The position numbers and the translations under genes were made by a program. The notes below the pieces were generated by a model that worked only from the letters and a program-made list of their open reading frames with translations, did no database searches and had not been told where the DNA came from. A stretch of DNA of 32,001 nt from Desulfuromusa sp. (GTDB lineage Bacteria > Desulfobacterota > Desulfuromonadia > Desulfuromonadales > Geopsychrobacteraceae). Where the stretch lies: assembly GCA_029934755.1 (NCBI GenBank), contig JAOZLQ010000001.1, forward strand, positions 1 to 32,001, in the 5' to 3' direction. This document shows, in pieces, positions 21,485 through 29,494 of the stretch (position 1 is its first letter; each line of letters begins with the position of its first letter).

Positions 21485-22462
21485 TTACCAGCGGATCAAC
21501 GTTGAACCCCAGGTAAAACCTCCACCAAAAGCAGCCGAAAGAATCAGATCGCCCTCTTTCAACAAGCCTTGATGATAAGCTTCATCAATGGCTATTGGAA
21601 TCGTCGCTCCTGAAGTATTGCCATACTTATGTACATTAATGAAACTCTGTTCTTTGGTCAATCCAAGGCGCTTTGTTGTCGCTTCCAGAATCCGAAGATT
21701 TGCCTGGTGTGGGATAAACTGTGTAACATCGGCACTGGTGTATCCATTTGCAGTCAAAGCTTCTTTTGAAACTTGGGTCAACGAACGTACTGCAACCTTG
21801 AAGACTTCATTGCCCTGCATCTTCAGGTATGAGAGTCTAGCCCCAATTCCCTCAACTGAAGCAGGATGCTTCGCCCCAAATCCAGGCTGGTAAAGGAGTT
21901 CAAGATAATTTCCGTCCGAATGCAGATGACAAGACAGCACACCAGACTCACTCTCCTGTGCTTCCAACAATACCGCTCCTGCCCCATCTCCAAACAAGAC
22001 ACAGGTATTTCGATCAGTCCAATCAACAGAACGGCTTAAGGTCTCAGCACCAATCACCAGAGCTCTTTTGCCACGGCCGGACATAATATAATCATTCGCA
22101 CTCGACAAAGCATAAAGAAAACCGCTACAGGCCGCCGAAACATCGTAAGCAAAAGCCTTTTTCGCACCAAGGTTCGCCTGGACAATGCAGGCCGTCGCTG
22201 GCCAGGGATAATCGCCAGTAATGGTACCCATGACAATCAGGTCAATATCCTCAGCTGCTACTCCCGCCATATCCATGGCACGTTGTGCGGCAATAGTCGC
22301 CATGTCAGAAGTACACTCATCCTCAGCTGCAATCCGCCGCTCTTCAATCCCGGTCCGGGTAACAATCCATTCATGACTTGTATCAACCATTTTTTCAAGA
22401 TCTTGATTGGTCATAATCTTCTTGGGCAGATAAGAACCTGTACCGACAATGCGTGCTTTCAT
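21485..22462 (-). CDS. fabH: Beta-ketoacyl-ACP synthase III
   Basis: This is a 325-residue initiating condensing enzyme with the catalytic triad C112 (DVSAACSGFLYAL), H252 (FIPHQANLRI) and N282 (YGNTSGATIPIAI). It condenses acetyl-CoA with malonyl-ACP to start fatty acid synthesis. MKARIVGTGSYLP is the normal FabH start, and AAGGAG lies about ten bases upstream. It directly follows plsX, as in most bacteria. Confidence 0.98.
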   Translation of the reverse strand: MKARIVGTGSYLPKKIMTNQDLEKMVDTSHEWIVTRTGIEERRIAAEDECTSDMATIAAQRAMDMAGVAAEDIDLIVMGTITGDYPWPATACIVQANLGAKKAFAYDVSAACSGFLYALSSANDYIMSGRGKRALVIGAETLSRSVDWTDRNTCVLFGDGAGAVLLEAQESESGVLSCHLHSDGNYLELLYQPGFGAKHPASVEGIGARLSYLKMQGNEVFKVAVRSLTQVSKEALTANGYTSADVTQFIPHQANLRILEATTKRLGLTKEQSFINVHKYGNTSGATIPIAIDEAYHQGLLKEGDLILSAAFGGGFTWGSTLIRW

Positions 22463-22504
22463 TCGCTTGTGACTCCTTTAGCTGTCGTTATCTAAAAAAA
22501 ACCT

Positions 22505-23491
22505 CTAGAGCAAGGTTGCCAGTTTCTCTTCAAAACGAATATTTGCATATTCACCTGCTTGGCGAATTGCAATACTGATCGCTACGGAATCGGAACTACC
22601 ATGACAAACAACTCCGACACCAGAAATACCAAGCAAGGGAGCACCACCATATTCCGCAGGATTGATTCTCTTTTTAAAAGCAGTGAATGCCGGACGACTA
22701 AAAAGGTATCCAAGCCTTGCCCAGAAACGGCTTCCAATCTCCTGTTTCAACATCGTTCCAATGGCAACAGCCAAACCCTCTGAAACTTTTAGTAAAACAT
22801 TACCGACAAAACCATCACAGACCACAACATCAACTGAGCCATTATAGACATCACCACCCTCAACATAGCCCAGGTAATTTATCTGTGATTCTTTTAGTAG
22901 TTGATGTGTCTCACGGGTTAGATCATTCCCTTTTTTTTCTTCCTCGCCATTGGAAAGCAAACCAACTCGCGGACGAGACTTACCAAGAAGATGTTCGACA
23001 TAGAGGCTTCCCATAATGGCGAACTGGTATAGATGGGATGCTTTGCAATCGACATTAGCTCCCATATCAAGAACCAATGTCTGATCATTGAGATTAGGTA
23101 AAAAGGTTCCAATAGCTGGACGCTCGATCCCCTTGACTCGTCCGAGAACAAACATTCCACTTGCCATGATAGCACCAGAATTTCCAGCGCTAACAACTGC
23201 AGAAGCTATACCCTGCTGTGCCAGATTGAAGGCAACCCGGATGGATGAATCCTTTTTCTTGCGCAGTGCATCTGAAGGTGAATCATGCATACCAACAACT
23301 TCACTGGCATGATGGATCTCTAGACCTAAACCCTGGGTCTGATGTTTATCAAGTTCTGCTTGGATCTGCGCTGTATCCCCAACGAGAATAACCTGACAAG
23401 CCCACTCCCGGCAGGCAGCAATCGCACCTGCAACCTCGGCAGCCGGTGAATTATCCCCACCCATAGCGTCGACGGCAATTTTAACAGACAT
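22505..23491 (-). CDS. plsX: Phosphate acyltransferase PlsX
   Basis: This 328-residue protein begins MSVKIAVDAMGGDNSPAAEV, the PlsX signature. SAGNSGAIMASG (around 102-113) and VVVCDGFVGNVLLK are conserved too. It makes acyl-phosphate from acyl-ACP as the first step of phospholipid synthesis with PlsY, at the membrane surface. It lies 18 bases after rpmF, with a poor Shine-Dalgarno (AAGA only), so translation may depend on coupling with rpmF. Confidence 0.97.
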   Translation of the reverse strand: MSVKIAVDAMGGDNSPAAEVAGAIAACREWACQVILVGDTAQIQAELDKHQTQGLGLEIHHASEVVGMHDSPSDALRKKKDSSIRVAFNLAQQGIASAVVSAGNSGAIMASGMFVLGRVKGIERPAIGTFLPNLNDQTLVLDMGANVDCKASHLYQFAIMGSLYVEHLLGKSRPRVGLLSNGEEEKKGNDLTRETHQLLKESQINYLGYVEGGDVYNGSVDVVVCDGFVGNVLLKVSEGLAVAIGTMLKQEIGSRFWARLGYLFSRPAFTAFKKRINPAEYGGAPLLGISGVGVVCHGSSDSVAISIAIRQAGEYANIRFEEKLATLL

Positions 23492-23509
23492 AGAGAATCT
23501 TAAACCAAA

Positions 23510-23692
23510 TCAAACTTCGCTGCTATTAATGATTTCTTTACCCTTGTAGGTTCCACAATGCGGACACACACGGTGTGGTAACTTAGGCTCTTGGCACTGA
23601 GGGCAAATTGAAATACTCGGTGCTGTAATTGCATCATGGGCACGGCGCATATTTTTTTTGGATTTAGATGTTTTCTTCTTTGGAACAGCCAT
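23510..23692 (-). CDS. rpmF: 50S ribosomal protein L32
   Basis: This 60-residue protein starts MAVPKKKTSKSKKNMRRAHD, typical of L32. It keeps four cysteines, C30, C33, C43 and C46 (CPQC...CPHC), so it is the zinc-binding form. AAGGAG lies just upstream. The order yceD-rpmF-plsX is conserved in many bacteria and links ribosome and lipid synthesis. Confidence 0.98.
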   Translation of the reverse strand: MAVPKKKTSKSKKNMRRAHDAITAPSISICPQCQEPKLPHRVCPHCGTYKGKEIINSSEV

Positions 23693-23753
23693 TTACTTTC
23701 TCCTTAAAAATCAAATAAATAATTTTGTTTATAATAAATTTGTTGGAACATCG

Positions 23754-23771
23754 CCTGACTTGAGAATCAGG
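23754..23771 (-). repeat. Small inverted repeat at the end of yceD
   Basis: CCTGAT (23766-23771) and GTCAGG (23754-23759) can form a 6-bp stem including one G-U pair. It overlaps the stop codon of the DUF177 gene. No U-run follows (CGATGTTCC), so it is not a terminator. It may be a processing or stability element ahead of rpmF, or chance. Confidence 0.35.
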
Positions 23772-24309
23772 ACTCCCTAAAATTCATATCGGCTAATGCA
23801 GTGAACTTATTGTTAAAAGGCTTTTTGACACAATCACATTTTTCTCTATTCAAATTTAATCCACACTCAGGGCAAAGTCCCTGGCAGGAGATACTACATA
23901 CTGGATTCATTGGAACGGACATAAGCAATTGCTCCTGTAATGGTTCTTGCAACTCCAGTATGTCATCCTTGTAGGCTATCAGGCTCATATCATCAACCTC
24001 AAGCTCTACCTCTTCTTCCGTTTCGCATTTTTTAAGCTCAGGTACGAATGTAAGTGCAAATGATTCAGATAATATTTGCTCAAATCTTTGCAAGCAACGC
24101 CCACATTTCAAACGAACAACTGCATCAAAGTGACCATCAACGGTAACAAACTTTCCTGTCTGCTGAAATCTCAACTGGAATGCTAATGGTTCACTAAACT
24201 CAGGTCCATCCTCAACAGCCAACTCAATCAGTTCGGGAAAATCACTCAAAGAGCAGGAGTATGCTTGCTCCAGCCATCCCCTTTTGATATCTTTAAGTTC
24301 AAGACGCAC
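23767..24309 (-). CDS. DUF177/YceD-family protein, first gene of the lipid operon
   Basis: This is a 180-residue YceD/DUF177 protein with the family cysteine pair LKCGRCLQRFE (C69, C72) and a C-terminal cysteine-rich motif CSISCQGLCPECGLNLNREK with a following CDC, which probably binds zinc. Proteins of this family upstream of rpmF are linked to 23S rRNA accumulation in plants and E. coli; the molecular function is not settled. Start choice is uncertain: GTG at 24309, 24315 and 24318 and TTG at 24321 are all in frame. I prefer 24309 because the promoter at 24334-24361 leaves a very short leader, and GGTGGTG would then serve as a weak ribosome-binding site. Confidence 0.85.
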   Translation of the reverse strand: MRLELKDIKRGWLEQAYSCSLSDFPELIELAVEDGPEFSEPLAFQLRFQQTGKFVTVDGHFDAVVRLKCGRCLQRFEQILSESFALTFVPELKKCETEEEVELEVDDMSLIAYKDDILELQEPLQEQLLMSVPMNPVCSISCQGLCPECGLNLNREKCDCVKKPFNNKFTALADMNFRES

Positions 24310-24333
24310 AATCACCACCAAGGCAAAAGATAC

Positions 24334-24361
24334 AGTATAAAGAGAGACAAAACCATGTCAA
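24334..24361 (-). promoter_or_regulatory. Sigma70 promoter of the yceD-rpmF-plsX-fab operon
   Basis: The minus strand carries a perfect TTGACA (24356-24361) and TATACT (24334-24339) spaced by 16 bases. It is one of the two best promoters in the window. Transcription would begin near 24327, giving a leader of under 20 bases before the likely GTG start. No fatty-acid regulator operator is evident. The rest of the 220-base gap to mazG is A/T-rich, and I see no clear plus-strand promoter in it. Confidence 0.8.
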
Positions 24362-24541
24362 GACAAAAGGATGGTTCTCCAACTGTAAAGAATGGCGCAT
24401 TTACTAGCTTATTCAACTGAGGTTTGCAAGTTATTTTTAAATTTTCGCACAACTGTTAATTAATACCAACTGGATGGCCGTAAAACATCGAATTACAGCC
24501 ATTTACGCCTTATTAGACTGAAATTATAGCAGGAGAAAACA

Positions 24542-25225
24542 TTGACAGACAAGCAGACAAGTGACGAAATTCTTAAATTAGTTAAAATTATGGCAGCATT
24601 GCGAGGTCCTGACGGTTGCCCTTGGGACAGACAACAAACACCGACAACACTAAAACCCTATATCCTTGAAGAAGCATACGAATTGATCGAAGCCATTGAC
24701 AATGAAGATACTGCAGAAATTCTTGATGAATTAGGAGATTTACTGCTACAAGTAATTTTCATTGCGCAAATTTTTACTGAGCGAAATAAATTTGGGCTGG
24801 CCGAAGTCGCATCTTCAATCAGCAATAAATTAGTTCGAAGGCATCCACATGTGTTTGCAGATGCAAACCCTGATGAACATGCGCAACGCTGGGATGAAAT
24901 TAAGCAGCAAGAACTTGCAGCAAGAGGCAAGGGGCTCAAATTAGCGGATCGCATTCCCACCAACCTGCCAGCACTAAAAAAGGCGACAAAAGTAGCAAAA
25001 AAAATGAATCGGGAATGCCCAACAATACAAATTCATAATATCCAAGATAATATTTCAATGCTTACAGGACTCATGGATGAATCGACTTCTGCCCACAATC
25101 AACAGGAAAGCATTTTGGGTGAGATACTCTTTTGTACTGTTCAACTTTCTAACTCTCTACAACTTGATGCGGAAGATTTATTACGTAAAAAAACCATGCA
25201 AGTGATAAATGAAATCGACATTTAA
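24542..25225 (+). CDS. mazG: MazG-family nucleoside triphosphate pyrophosphohydrolase with a degenerate C-terminal half
   Basis: This is a 227-residue protein. The N-terminal MazG domain is intact: GPDGCPWDRQQTPTTLKPYILEEAYELIEAI, with the metal-binding E43, E44 and E47 and the second pair E63/D66 in LDELGDLLLQ, then RRHPHVF (99-105). It hydrolyses NTPs or dNTPs to NMP and pyrophosphate. E. coli MazG has a second domain with its own EExxE/ExxD set. Here residues about 140-227 keep the outline (PALKKATKVAKKM, ILGEILFCTVQLSNSL), but the EExxE helix is replaced by NIQDNISMLTGLMDE, so only the first site looks active. The start is TTG at 24542 with GCAGGAG upstream. It diverges from the lipid operon. 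Confidence 0.9.
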   Translation: MTDKQTSDEILKLVKIMAALRGPDGCPWDRQQTPTTLKPYILEEAYELIEAIDNEDTAEILDELGDLLLQVIFIAQIFTERNKFGLAEVASSISNKLVRRHPHVFADANPDEHAQRWDEIKQQELAARGKGLKLADRIPTNLPALKKATKVAKKMNRECPTIQIHNIQDNISMLTGLMDESTSAHNQQESILGEILFCTVQLSNSLQLDAEDLLRKKTMQVINEIDI

Positions 25226-25494
25226 AAGAGTGCTTAACAGGTCATTAATTGCAAAGTTCTTGAAAAACAATAGGTTTTAGATTTCGTCCACCCAGATCGT
25301 GGAAAAGCTGTACATAAAGCTGTTGATAATATGAACGACACAGTAAAGCCAGCACGCAGCCACACTTTGCCTATTTTTTAATCAGTTTTTTTTACCTGTA
25401 TTTTCAGTAACTTGAAAAGACAAAATGGTTTCCACACAGAAATACCATATAGCTCCCACAAACAGTTAGTTGTTATTTATGAAAGGATCTGCAG
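25226..25494. other. mazG-fxsA spacer without a recognisable gene
   Basis: This is 269 bases of A/T-rich sequence. It has poly-T stretches (25373-25379 and 25386-25392) but no convincing GC-rich hairpin before them. One stop-to-stop frame of about 35 codons is present and resembles nothing I know. The fxsA Shine-Dalgarno (AAGGA) is at its end. I see no promoter I would defend. Confidence 0.6.
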
Positions 25495-25887
25495 GTGTTT
25501 ATAAAACTCTTAATCGTCTTCACAGTGGTGCCAATAATTGAGCTATATGTATTAATCGAAGCCGGTCGACAAATAGGCGTTGGGGCAACAATTGGAATGA
25601 TTTTTTTGACAGGAGTTGCCGGGGCTTACCTGGCAAGGAGTCAGGGATTTAATTTAATAAATCGGATCCAGACGGATCTGAATCAAGGACGAATTCCAGC
25701 TGAGGAGATGATGGATGGGGCAATGATTTTATCCGGGGGCCTGTTACTACTAACTCCGGGGTTCTGTACCGATCTGTTTGGTTTCTGTCTTCTGACCCCA
25801 GTGACCAGACAATTTTTCAAAGTCTGGTTGAAAAAATGGCTGGATCTCAAAATCCGACGGGGAGAAATCCATTTTCGTAAGTATTGA
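25495..25887 (+). CDS. fxsA: FxsA family inner-membrane protein
   Basis: This 130-residue protein has an N-terminal membrane segment (about 1-22, LLIVFTVVPIIELYVLIEAG), a second (about 28-46, GATIGMIFLTGVAGAYLA) and a third (about 75-96, GAMILSGGLLLLTPGFCTDLFG). The sequence GGLLLLTPGFCTDLFGF is the FxsA hallmark. The C-terminus is basic and cytoplasmic by charge. In E. coli, FxsA overproduction relieves phage T7 exclusion by F plasmid PifA; its normal role is unclear. The GTG start at 25495 has AAGGA eight bases upstream. Its TGA directly abuts the murJ stop on the other strand. Confidence 0.9.
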   Translation: MFIKLLIVFTVVPIIELYVLIEAGRQIGVGATIGMIFLTGVAGAYLARSQGFNLINRIQTDLNQGRIPAEEMMDGAMILSGGLLLLTPGFCTDLFGFCLLTPVTRQFFKVWLKKWLDLKIRRGEIHFRKY

Positions 25888-27456
25888 CTACCTTGCGCCC
25901 CTGCGACGCAATAGTTGCCATCCTTGGCGGATCTCATCCACTTTGAATATATAGCAACAACCCAGATAGATCAGCGCTCCAACGACTACTGCAGCAGATA
26001 ACACCAGAGACTTGTTCAGAAATAAACCATCCTGCATCCAATCTACAGTATTCAGCAAGAAGGAAACAGCGAGTGCCATCAACAGACAGGCAGGGATTAC
26101 TTTTACAATTGGTACATAGAGGGCTTTTTGAAAAAAGGTACCAACCCTACGCTGCAACAATACCAGCAGCATGAGTGCATTAAACATAGATGCTACAGTT
26201 AGAGCAATTGCTAACCCCATAAATCCATAAAATTGCATTAAAACTGTACCTAAAACCAGATTGACCAATAGGGTCCAAAATGAAATCAGAACCGGCGTTC
26301 TGGTATCTTTCAGAGCATAAAAAGTTTGTGCAGCTATACGACTATAGCCGACAAAAATAAGTCCTGGCGCATAACAAATCAAAGCAATAGCCGTATTTTC
26401 AAGAGCTTTTAAATCAAACTCACCTCCCAGAAAAAATAACGAATAGATCGGCTTGGCGCAAATAATTAATCCCACAATAGCAGGAAGGGTAAACAGAGTA
26501 ATCAGGGTCATGGCAAAGGTTAACGACTGCCGCATACCAGCGTGATCATCCTCCGCGACCTGGCGACTCATCATTGGCAAAGCAGCCTGCGCCAAAGAAA
26601 CAATAAAAATACCCTGCGGAAATTCAAACAGTCGCTGACCGTAATAAAGATAGGAAACGCTCCCCTCAGGAAGAAATGAGGCCAACAGCCGGGTCACAAT
26701 GATATTGATCTGGTAGATGGCAACACCAACTATTCCAGGCAGCATGAGAGTCATAATCTTACGTAAATAGGGATCTTTCCGGAAATTAAAATCGAGCCTT
26801 AAACGAATACGATAACGGCATAACACCGGAAATTGCATTAATAGCTGGACAACTCCACCCAGCAATACCCCAACTGCAAGGGCAAAAATTGGCTGTGCAT
26901 ACAAATGCCCCATAGTCAAAGCACTGAGGATCATTGCCAGATTTAAAAACAGAGGCGAAAGAGAAGGAACAAAGAAATGCCCTCGAACATTTAAAATACC
27001 AGTCAGCAAAGCCAACATCGACACCAGTCCGATATAGGGGAACATGATCCGGTTCAGTTGATTCGTCAACTGCAACTTTCCAGCGACCTGACCAAAGCCA
27101 TAACCGATCCCCTGAACGATCCAGGGTGAAAACAAAACTCCCAGGGACACAACAACCAGCATGATCAGCAGCAACAAGGTGACACAACGGTTAGCCAGCT
27201 GTTGCGCCTCTTTTTCACCTCGCTGATGAAAAACTTCAGAAAACGTCGGGACAAAAGCAGCGGTCATAGAACCTTCACCGAAAAATCGGCGCAACAAATT
27301 CGGGATAGTAAATGCCATAAAAAAAGCATCGGTCATCATCCCCGCACCAAATAGTCGCGCAACAACCACATCACGAATCAGGCCAGCGATTCGACTGAGC
27401 GAAGTTGCCGAAGCCATCACCATTGTTGCAGAAGCAATTTTTTTCTTCTCAGCCAT
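25888..27456 (-). CDS. murJ: Lipid II flippase MurJ
   Basis: This is a 522-residue polytopic membrane protein of the MOP superfamily with about 14 hydrophobic segments. The N-terminal signature ASATSLSRIAGLIRDVVVARLFG (15-37) and IPNLLRRFFGEGSMTAAFVPTF (51-72) identify MurJ/MviN. It flips the peptidoglycan precursor lipid II to the periplasmic face. The ATG at 27456 has an AAGGA about 12 bases away, rather far. It diverges from rpsT across a 160-base gap and ends stop to stop with fxsA, leaving no intergenic space for a terminator. Confidence 0.96.
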   Translation of the reverse strand: MAEKKKIASATMVMASATSLSRIAGLIRDVVVARLFGAGMMTDAFFMAFTIPNLLRRFFGEGSMTAAFVPTFSEVFHQRGEKEAQQLANRCVTLLLLIMLVVVSLGVLFSPWIVQGIGYGFGQVAGKLQLTNQLNRIMFPYIGLVSMLALLTGILNVRGHFFVPSLSPLFLNLAMILSALTMGHLYAQPIFALAVGVLLGGVVQLLMQFPVLCRYRIRLRLDFNFRKDPYLRKIMTLMLPGIVGVAIYQINIIVTRLLASFLPEGSVSYLYYGQRLFEFPQGIFIVSLAQAALPMMSRQVAEDDHAGMRQSLTFAMTLITLFTLPAIVGLIICAKPIYSLFFLGGEFDLKALENTAIALICYAPGLIFVGYSRIAAQTFYALKDTRTPVLISFWTLLVNLVLGTVLMQFYGFMGLAIALTVASMFNALMLLVLLQRRVGTFFQKALYVPIVKVIPACLLMALAVSFLLNTVDWMQDGLFLNKSLVLSAAVVVGALIYLGCCYIFKVDEIRQGWQLLRRRGAR

Positions 27457-27537
27457 TTATAAATTTTAATCCTTCACAAAGAGCCCATAACAGATTGAAG
27501 ATTCGACATTTTTTCACAATAATTACTATTTTCTAAC

Positions 27538-27566
27538 TTGACAGAAGAACAATTAATCTTTAGTAT
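27538..27566 (+). promoter_or_regulatory. rpsT promoter
   Basis: TTGACA (27538-27543) and TAGTAT (27561-27566) with an exact 17-base spacer lie about 50 bases upstream of rpsT. This is a near-consensus sigma70 promoter. I do not see an equally good one for murJ on the other strand of the gap. Confidence 0.8.
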
Positions 27567-27616
27567 CACCAAACTTTGAAGCTAAGATATTTATTTATAA
27601 CAAGGAGAAACAATTC

Positions 27617-27880
27617 GTGGCCAACCATAAATCAGCAGCAAAACGTAATCGTCAAAATGAAGTAAAAAAAGCACGCAACGCTCACATTCGTTCTTCAATG
27701 CGTAATCTAGTCAAGCAGGTTCGCGAAGCGGTCATCGCTGGTGATAAAGAAGCAGCACAAAGTGCACTTGAAAAAGCTCTCCCCTACATTGATAAAACAT
27801 CGACAAAAGGGGTCATCCATAAAGCAACTGCCAGCCGTAAGATCTCCCGTTTGACAAAACTGGTTAATACCCTCAATTAA
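27617..27880 (+). CDS. rpsT: 30S ribosomal protein S20
   Basis: This is an 87-residue, lysine-rich helical protein with the usual S20 opening MANHKSAAKRNRQNEVKKAR and the C-terminal conserved IDKTSTKGVIHKATASRKISRL. S20 binds 16S rRNA early in 30S assembly. The start is GTG at 27617, with AAGGAG nine bases upstream. It is a single-gene unit with its own promoter and terminator. A non-AUG start (UUG) is a feature of E. coli rpsT autoregulation, so the GTG here may matter. Confidence 0.98.
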   Translation: MANHKSAAKRNRQNEVKKARNAHIRSSMRNLVKQVREAVIAGDKEAAQSALEKALPYIDKTSTKGVIHKATASRKISRLTKLVNTLN

Positions 27881-27911
27881 GGAATTAACCAATATATATA
27901 TTTCAAGTTTT

Positions 27912-27937
27912 AAAGGGGCTCTTATCGTAGCCCCTTT
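27912..27937. terminator. Bidirectional terminator between rpsT and holA
   Basis: AAAGGGGCT (27912-27920) and AGCCCCTTT (27929-27937) form a 9-bp perfect stem with an 8-base loop. In the plus direction TTTTTTATTT follows, ideal for rpsT. In the minus direction the stem also ends in Ts (TTTAAAAC) and it overlaps the end of holA, so it may serve both. Confidence 0.92.
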
Positions 27938-27938
27938 T

Positions 27939-28940
27939 TTATTTGGTTTTATTTTTGACTAAACGCAATATCAGGCTATCAAGTAAAGCTCCGGCATCAG
28001 CTCCACTTGATTTCATAGCGAGATCGGTTTCTAAAAACAATTCATGAGCGCTGATAAAATCATTACGCGAAAACTTTTTCCCCTGCTGAATCAAATTATC
28101 AACAACAAAAAAAGGGACTCCGGCAAGCTTTGCAATATCTTTTGCTGGACACTTCTGAACCTGCAATTCACGTACTTTCCAGAGCTGTCGAAAATGTCTT
28201 ACCAACAGAGAAAGGATTTTTAACGGGGCTTCACCTGCGGTAGTGAGCCGCATAACCAGGGTCAAAGCATTTGCGATATCCCCACGACCAACAGCATTAC
28301 CCAATTCAAAAATATTTTCTGCCCGACCCCTGGAAACAACCGCCTGGACATCTTTTATATCAATCAGTGTAGCAATTCCGATATAGGTCTGTAATTTATC
28401 CAATTCGGCATGAATCTCATGCAAATTACCGCCCACAATCGAACAGAAGAGATCTAACCCATCTGCTGAAATCCTAATATCACGCTGATTGAGAGCATTA
28501 CGAATATATTGAGGAATTTCTCTATCGGATAAGGGTTTGAATTCAACCAAGGCTCCGTTTTTTTTAAGCTGCTGGAAGAATTTACGACGATTATCAATTT
28601 TGCCAGCGATAAACAATAGGCAGGTTTCTGGAATTGGGTCTTGCGTATAAGGAAGTAATTTTTCTAACTCAGCAGCAGGGAGCTGGTGCGCATCCTTAAC
28701 TGTCACCAGCCTTCTTTCAGCAAAAACGGGTAAAGTCATTGCCGCTTCAAGGATTTTTTCTGCCGTGGTCTCTTTTCCGTAAAACTGGTTATCGTTAAAA
28801 TCATCTTTTTCATCAGACAAAACTGCTTGTCTGATTGATTGTGCCGCTCGCTGAATAAGGTAGGGCTCTTGTCCACAGAGAAAAATCAGCTCGGGGATCT
28901 GATTTGAGCGTAATTTACGATACAATTCATCTGCGGTCAT
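27939..28940 (-). CDS. holA: DNA polymerase III delta subunit
   Basis: This is a 333-residue HolA protein. The N-terminal AAA+-like domain begins IPELIFLCGQEPYLIQRAAQSIRQ (residues 15-38), and LPVFAERRLVTVKDA is characteristic. The C-terminal collar region is around 215-330 (FELGNAVGRGDIANALTLV and LLVRHFRQLWKVRELQ). Delta opens the sliding clamp in the clamp-loader complex. The ATG has GAGG just upstream and lies 44 bases after lptE. The order leuS-lptE-holA is the same as in E. coli. Confidence 0.95.
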   Translation of the reverse strand: MTADELYRKLRSNQIPELIFLCGQEPYLIQRAAQSIRQAVLSDEKDDFNDNQFYGKETTAEKILEAAMTLPVFAERRLVTVKDAHQLPAAELEKLLPYTQDPIPETCLLFIAGKIDNRRKFFQQLKKNGALVEFKPLSDREIPQYIRNALNQRDIRISADGLDLFCSIVGGNLHEIHAELDKLQTYIGIATLIDIKDVQAVVSRGRAENIFELGNAVGRGDIANALTLVMRLTTAGEAPLKILSLLVRHFRQLWKVRELQVQKCPAKDIAKLAGVPFFVVDNLIQQGKKFSRNDFISAHELFLETDLAMKSSGADAGALLDSLILRLVKNKTK

Positions 28941-28984
28941 AGAACCTCTTGCATAAAATCAAAGCTTGGACAAGCTATGATCGT

Positions 28985-29494
28985 TCAAAAATCATCAAGT
29001 AGTTGATAAAGAGTTTCTTCAGCCAAGCGCAAAATTATTTCATCAATTGCCTGTTGCTCGAAGTCCTCCTGATCATTTTTATCATCGGCAGCACGGTATT
29101 CCTCGCTCCAACTAATAGTCCTCTGCCAAAGAGATTGATCAGTTTCAACCTGGCGCAGCACAACATCAACAACCATTGTTGAGCGATATTCGCCGATATT
29201 ATCGTTGGGATCATAAGAGAGAGCCCGACTTTTGTAATCCCGAATCGTTCCGGCCAAAATAGCTTCCGCATTATTTGGATTTTCAACCTGAACTATTTTA
29301 CTATTACGTGCAAATACTTCGCTCACCTGAGTGGTCATCTTATACTCAAGTTGTGGTTCAGCCGTCCTATTAATAAATGATGGTATATAGAGTTTTTCAA
29401 CTCCACCGGGCAATGCACCCGCCTGTCCTGGAAAATGATAGCCACACCCCACCAAGCAGAACAAAAGCAGAACAAAACTGAGAATTCGCATCAT
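28985..29494 (-). CDS. lptE: LPS-assembly lipoprotein LptE
   Basis: This is a 169-residue secreted lipoprotein. A short hydrophobic signal (MRILSFVLLLFCLVGCGYHF) has a lipobox LVGC and lipidated cysteine at 17. GYHFPG directly after the cysteine is typical of LptE/RlpB, as is IPSFINRTAEPQLEYKMT. LptE plugs the LptD barrel that delivers LPS to the outer membrane, so the organism is an LPS-bearing Gram-negative. The ATG at 29494 overlaps the leuS TGA, with a second ATG immediately after (29491), so either start is possible and translation is coupled to leuS. Confidence 0.9.
   Translation of the reverse strand: MMRILSFVLLLFCLVGCGYHFPGQAGALPGGVEKLYIPSFINRTAEPQLEYKMTTQVSEVFARNSKIVQVENPNNAEAILAGTIRDYKSRALSYDPNDNIGEYRSTMVVDVVLRQVETDQSLWQRTISWSEEYRAADDKNDQEDFEQQAIDEIILRLAEETLYQLLDDF

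Noticed and set aside
25269..25379. Stop-to-stop frame of about 35 codons in the mazG-fxsA spacer, possibly a gene remnant
   Set aside because: It has no start codon with a ribosome-binding site near its beginning, no recognisable similarity and a length well within chance.
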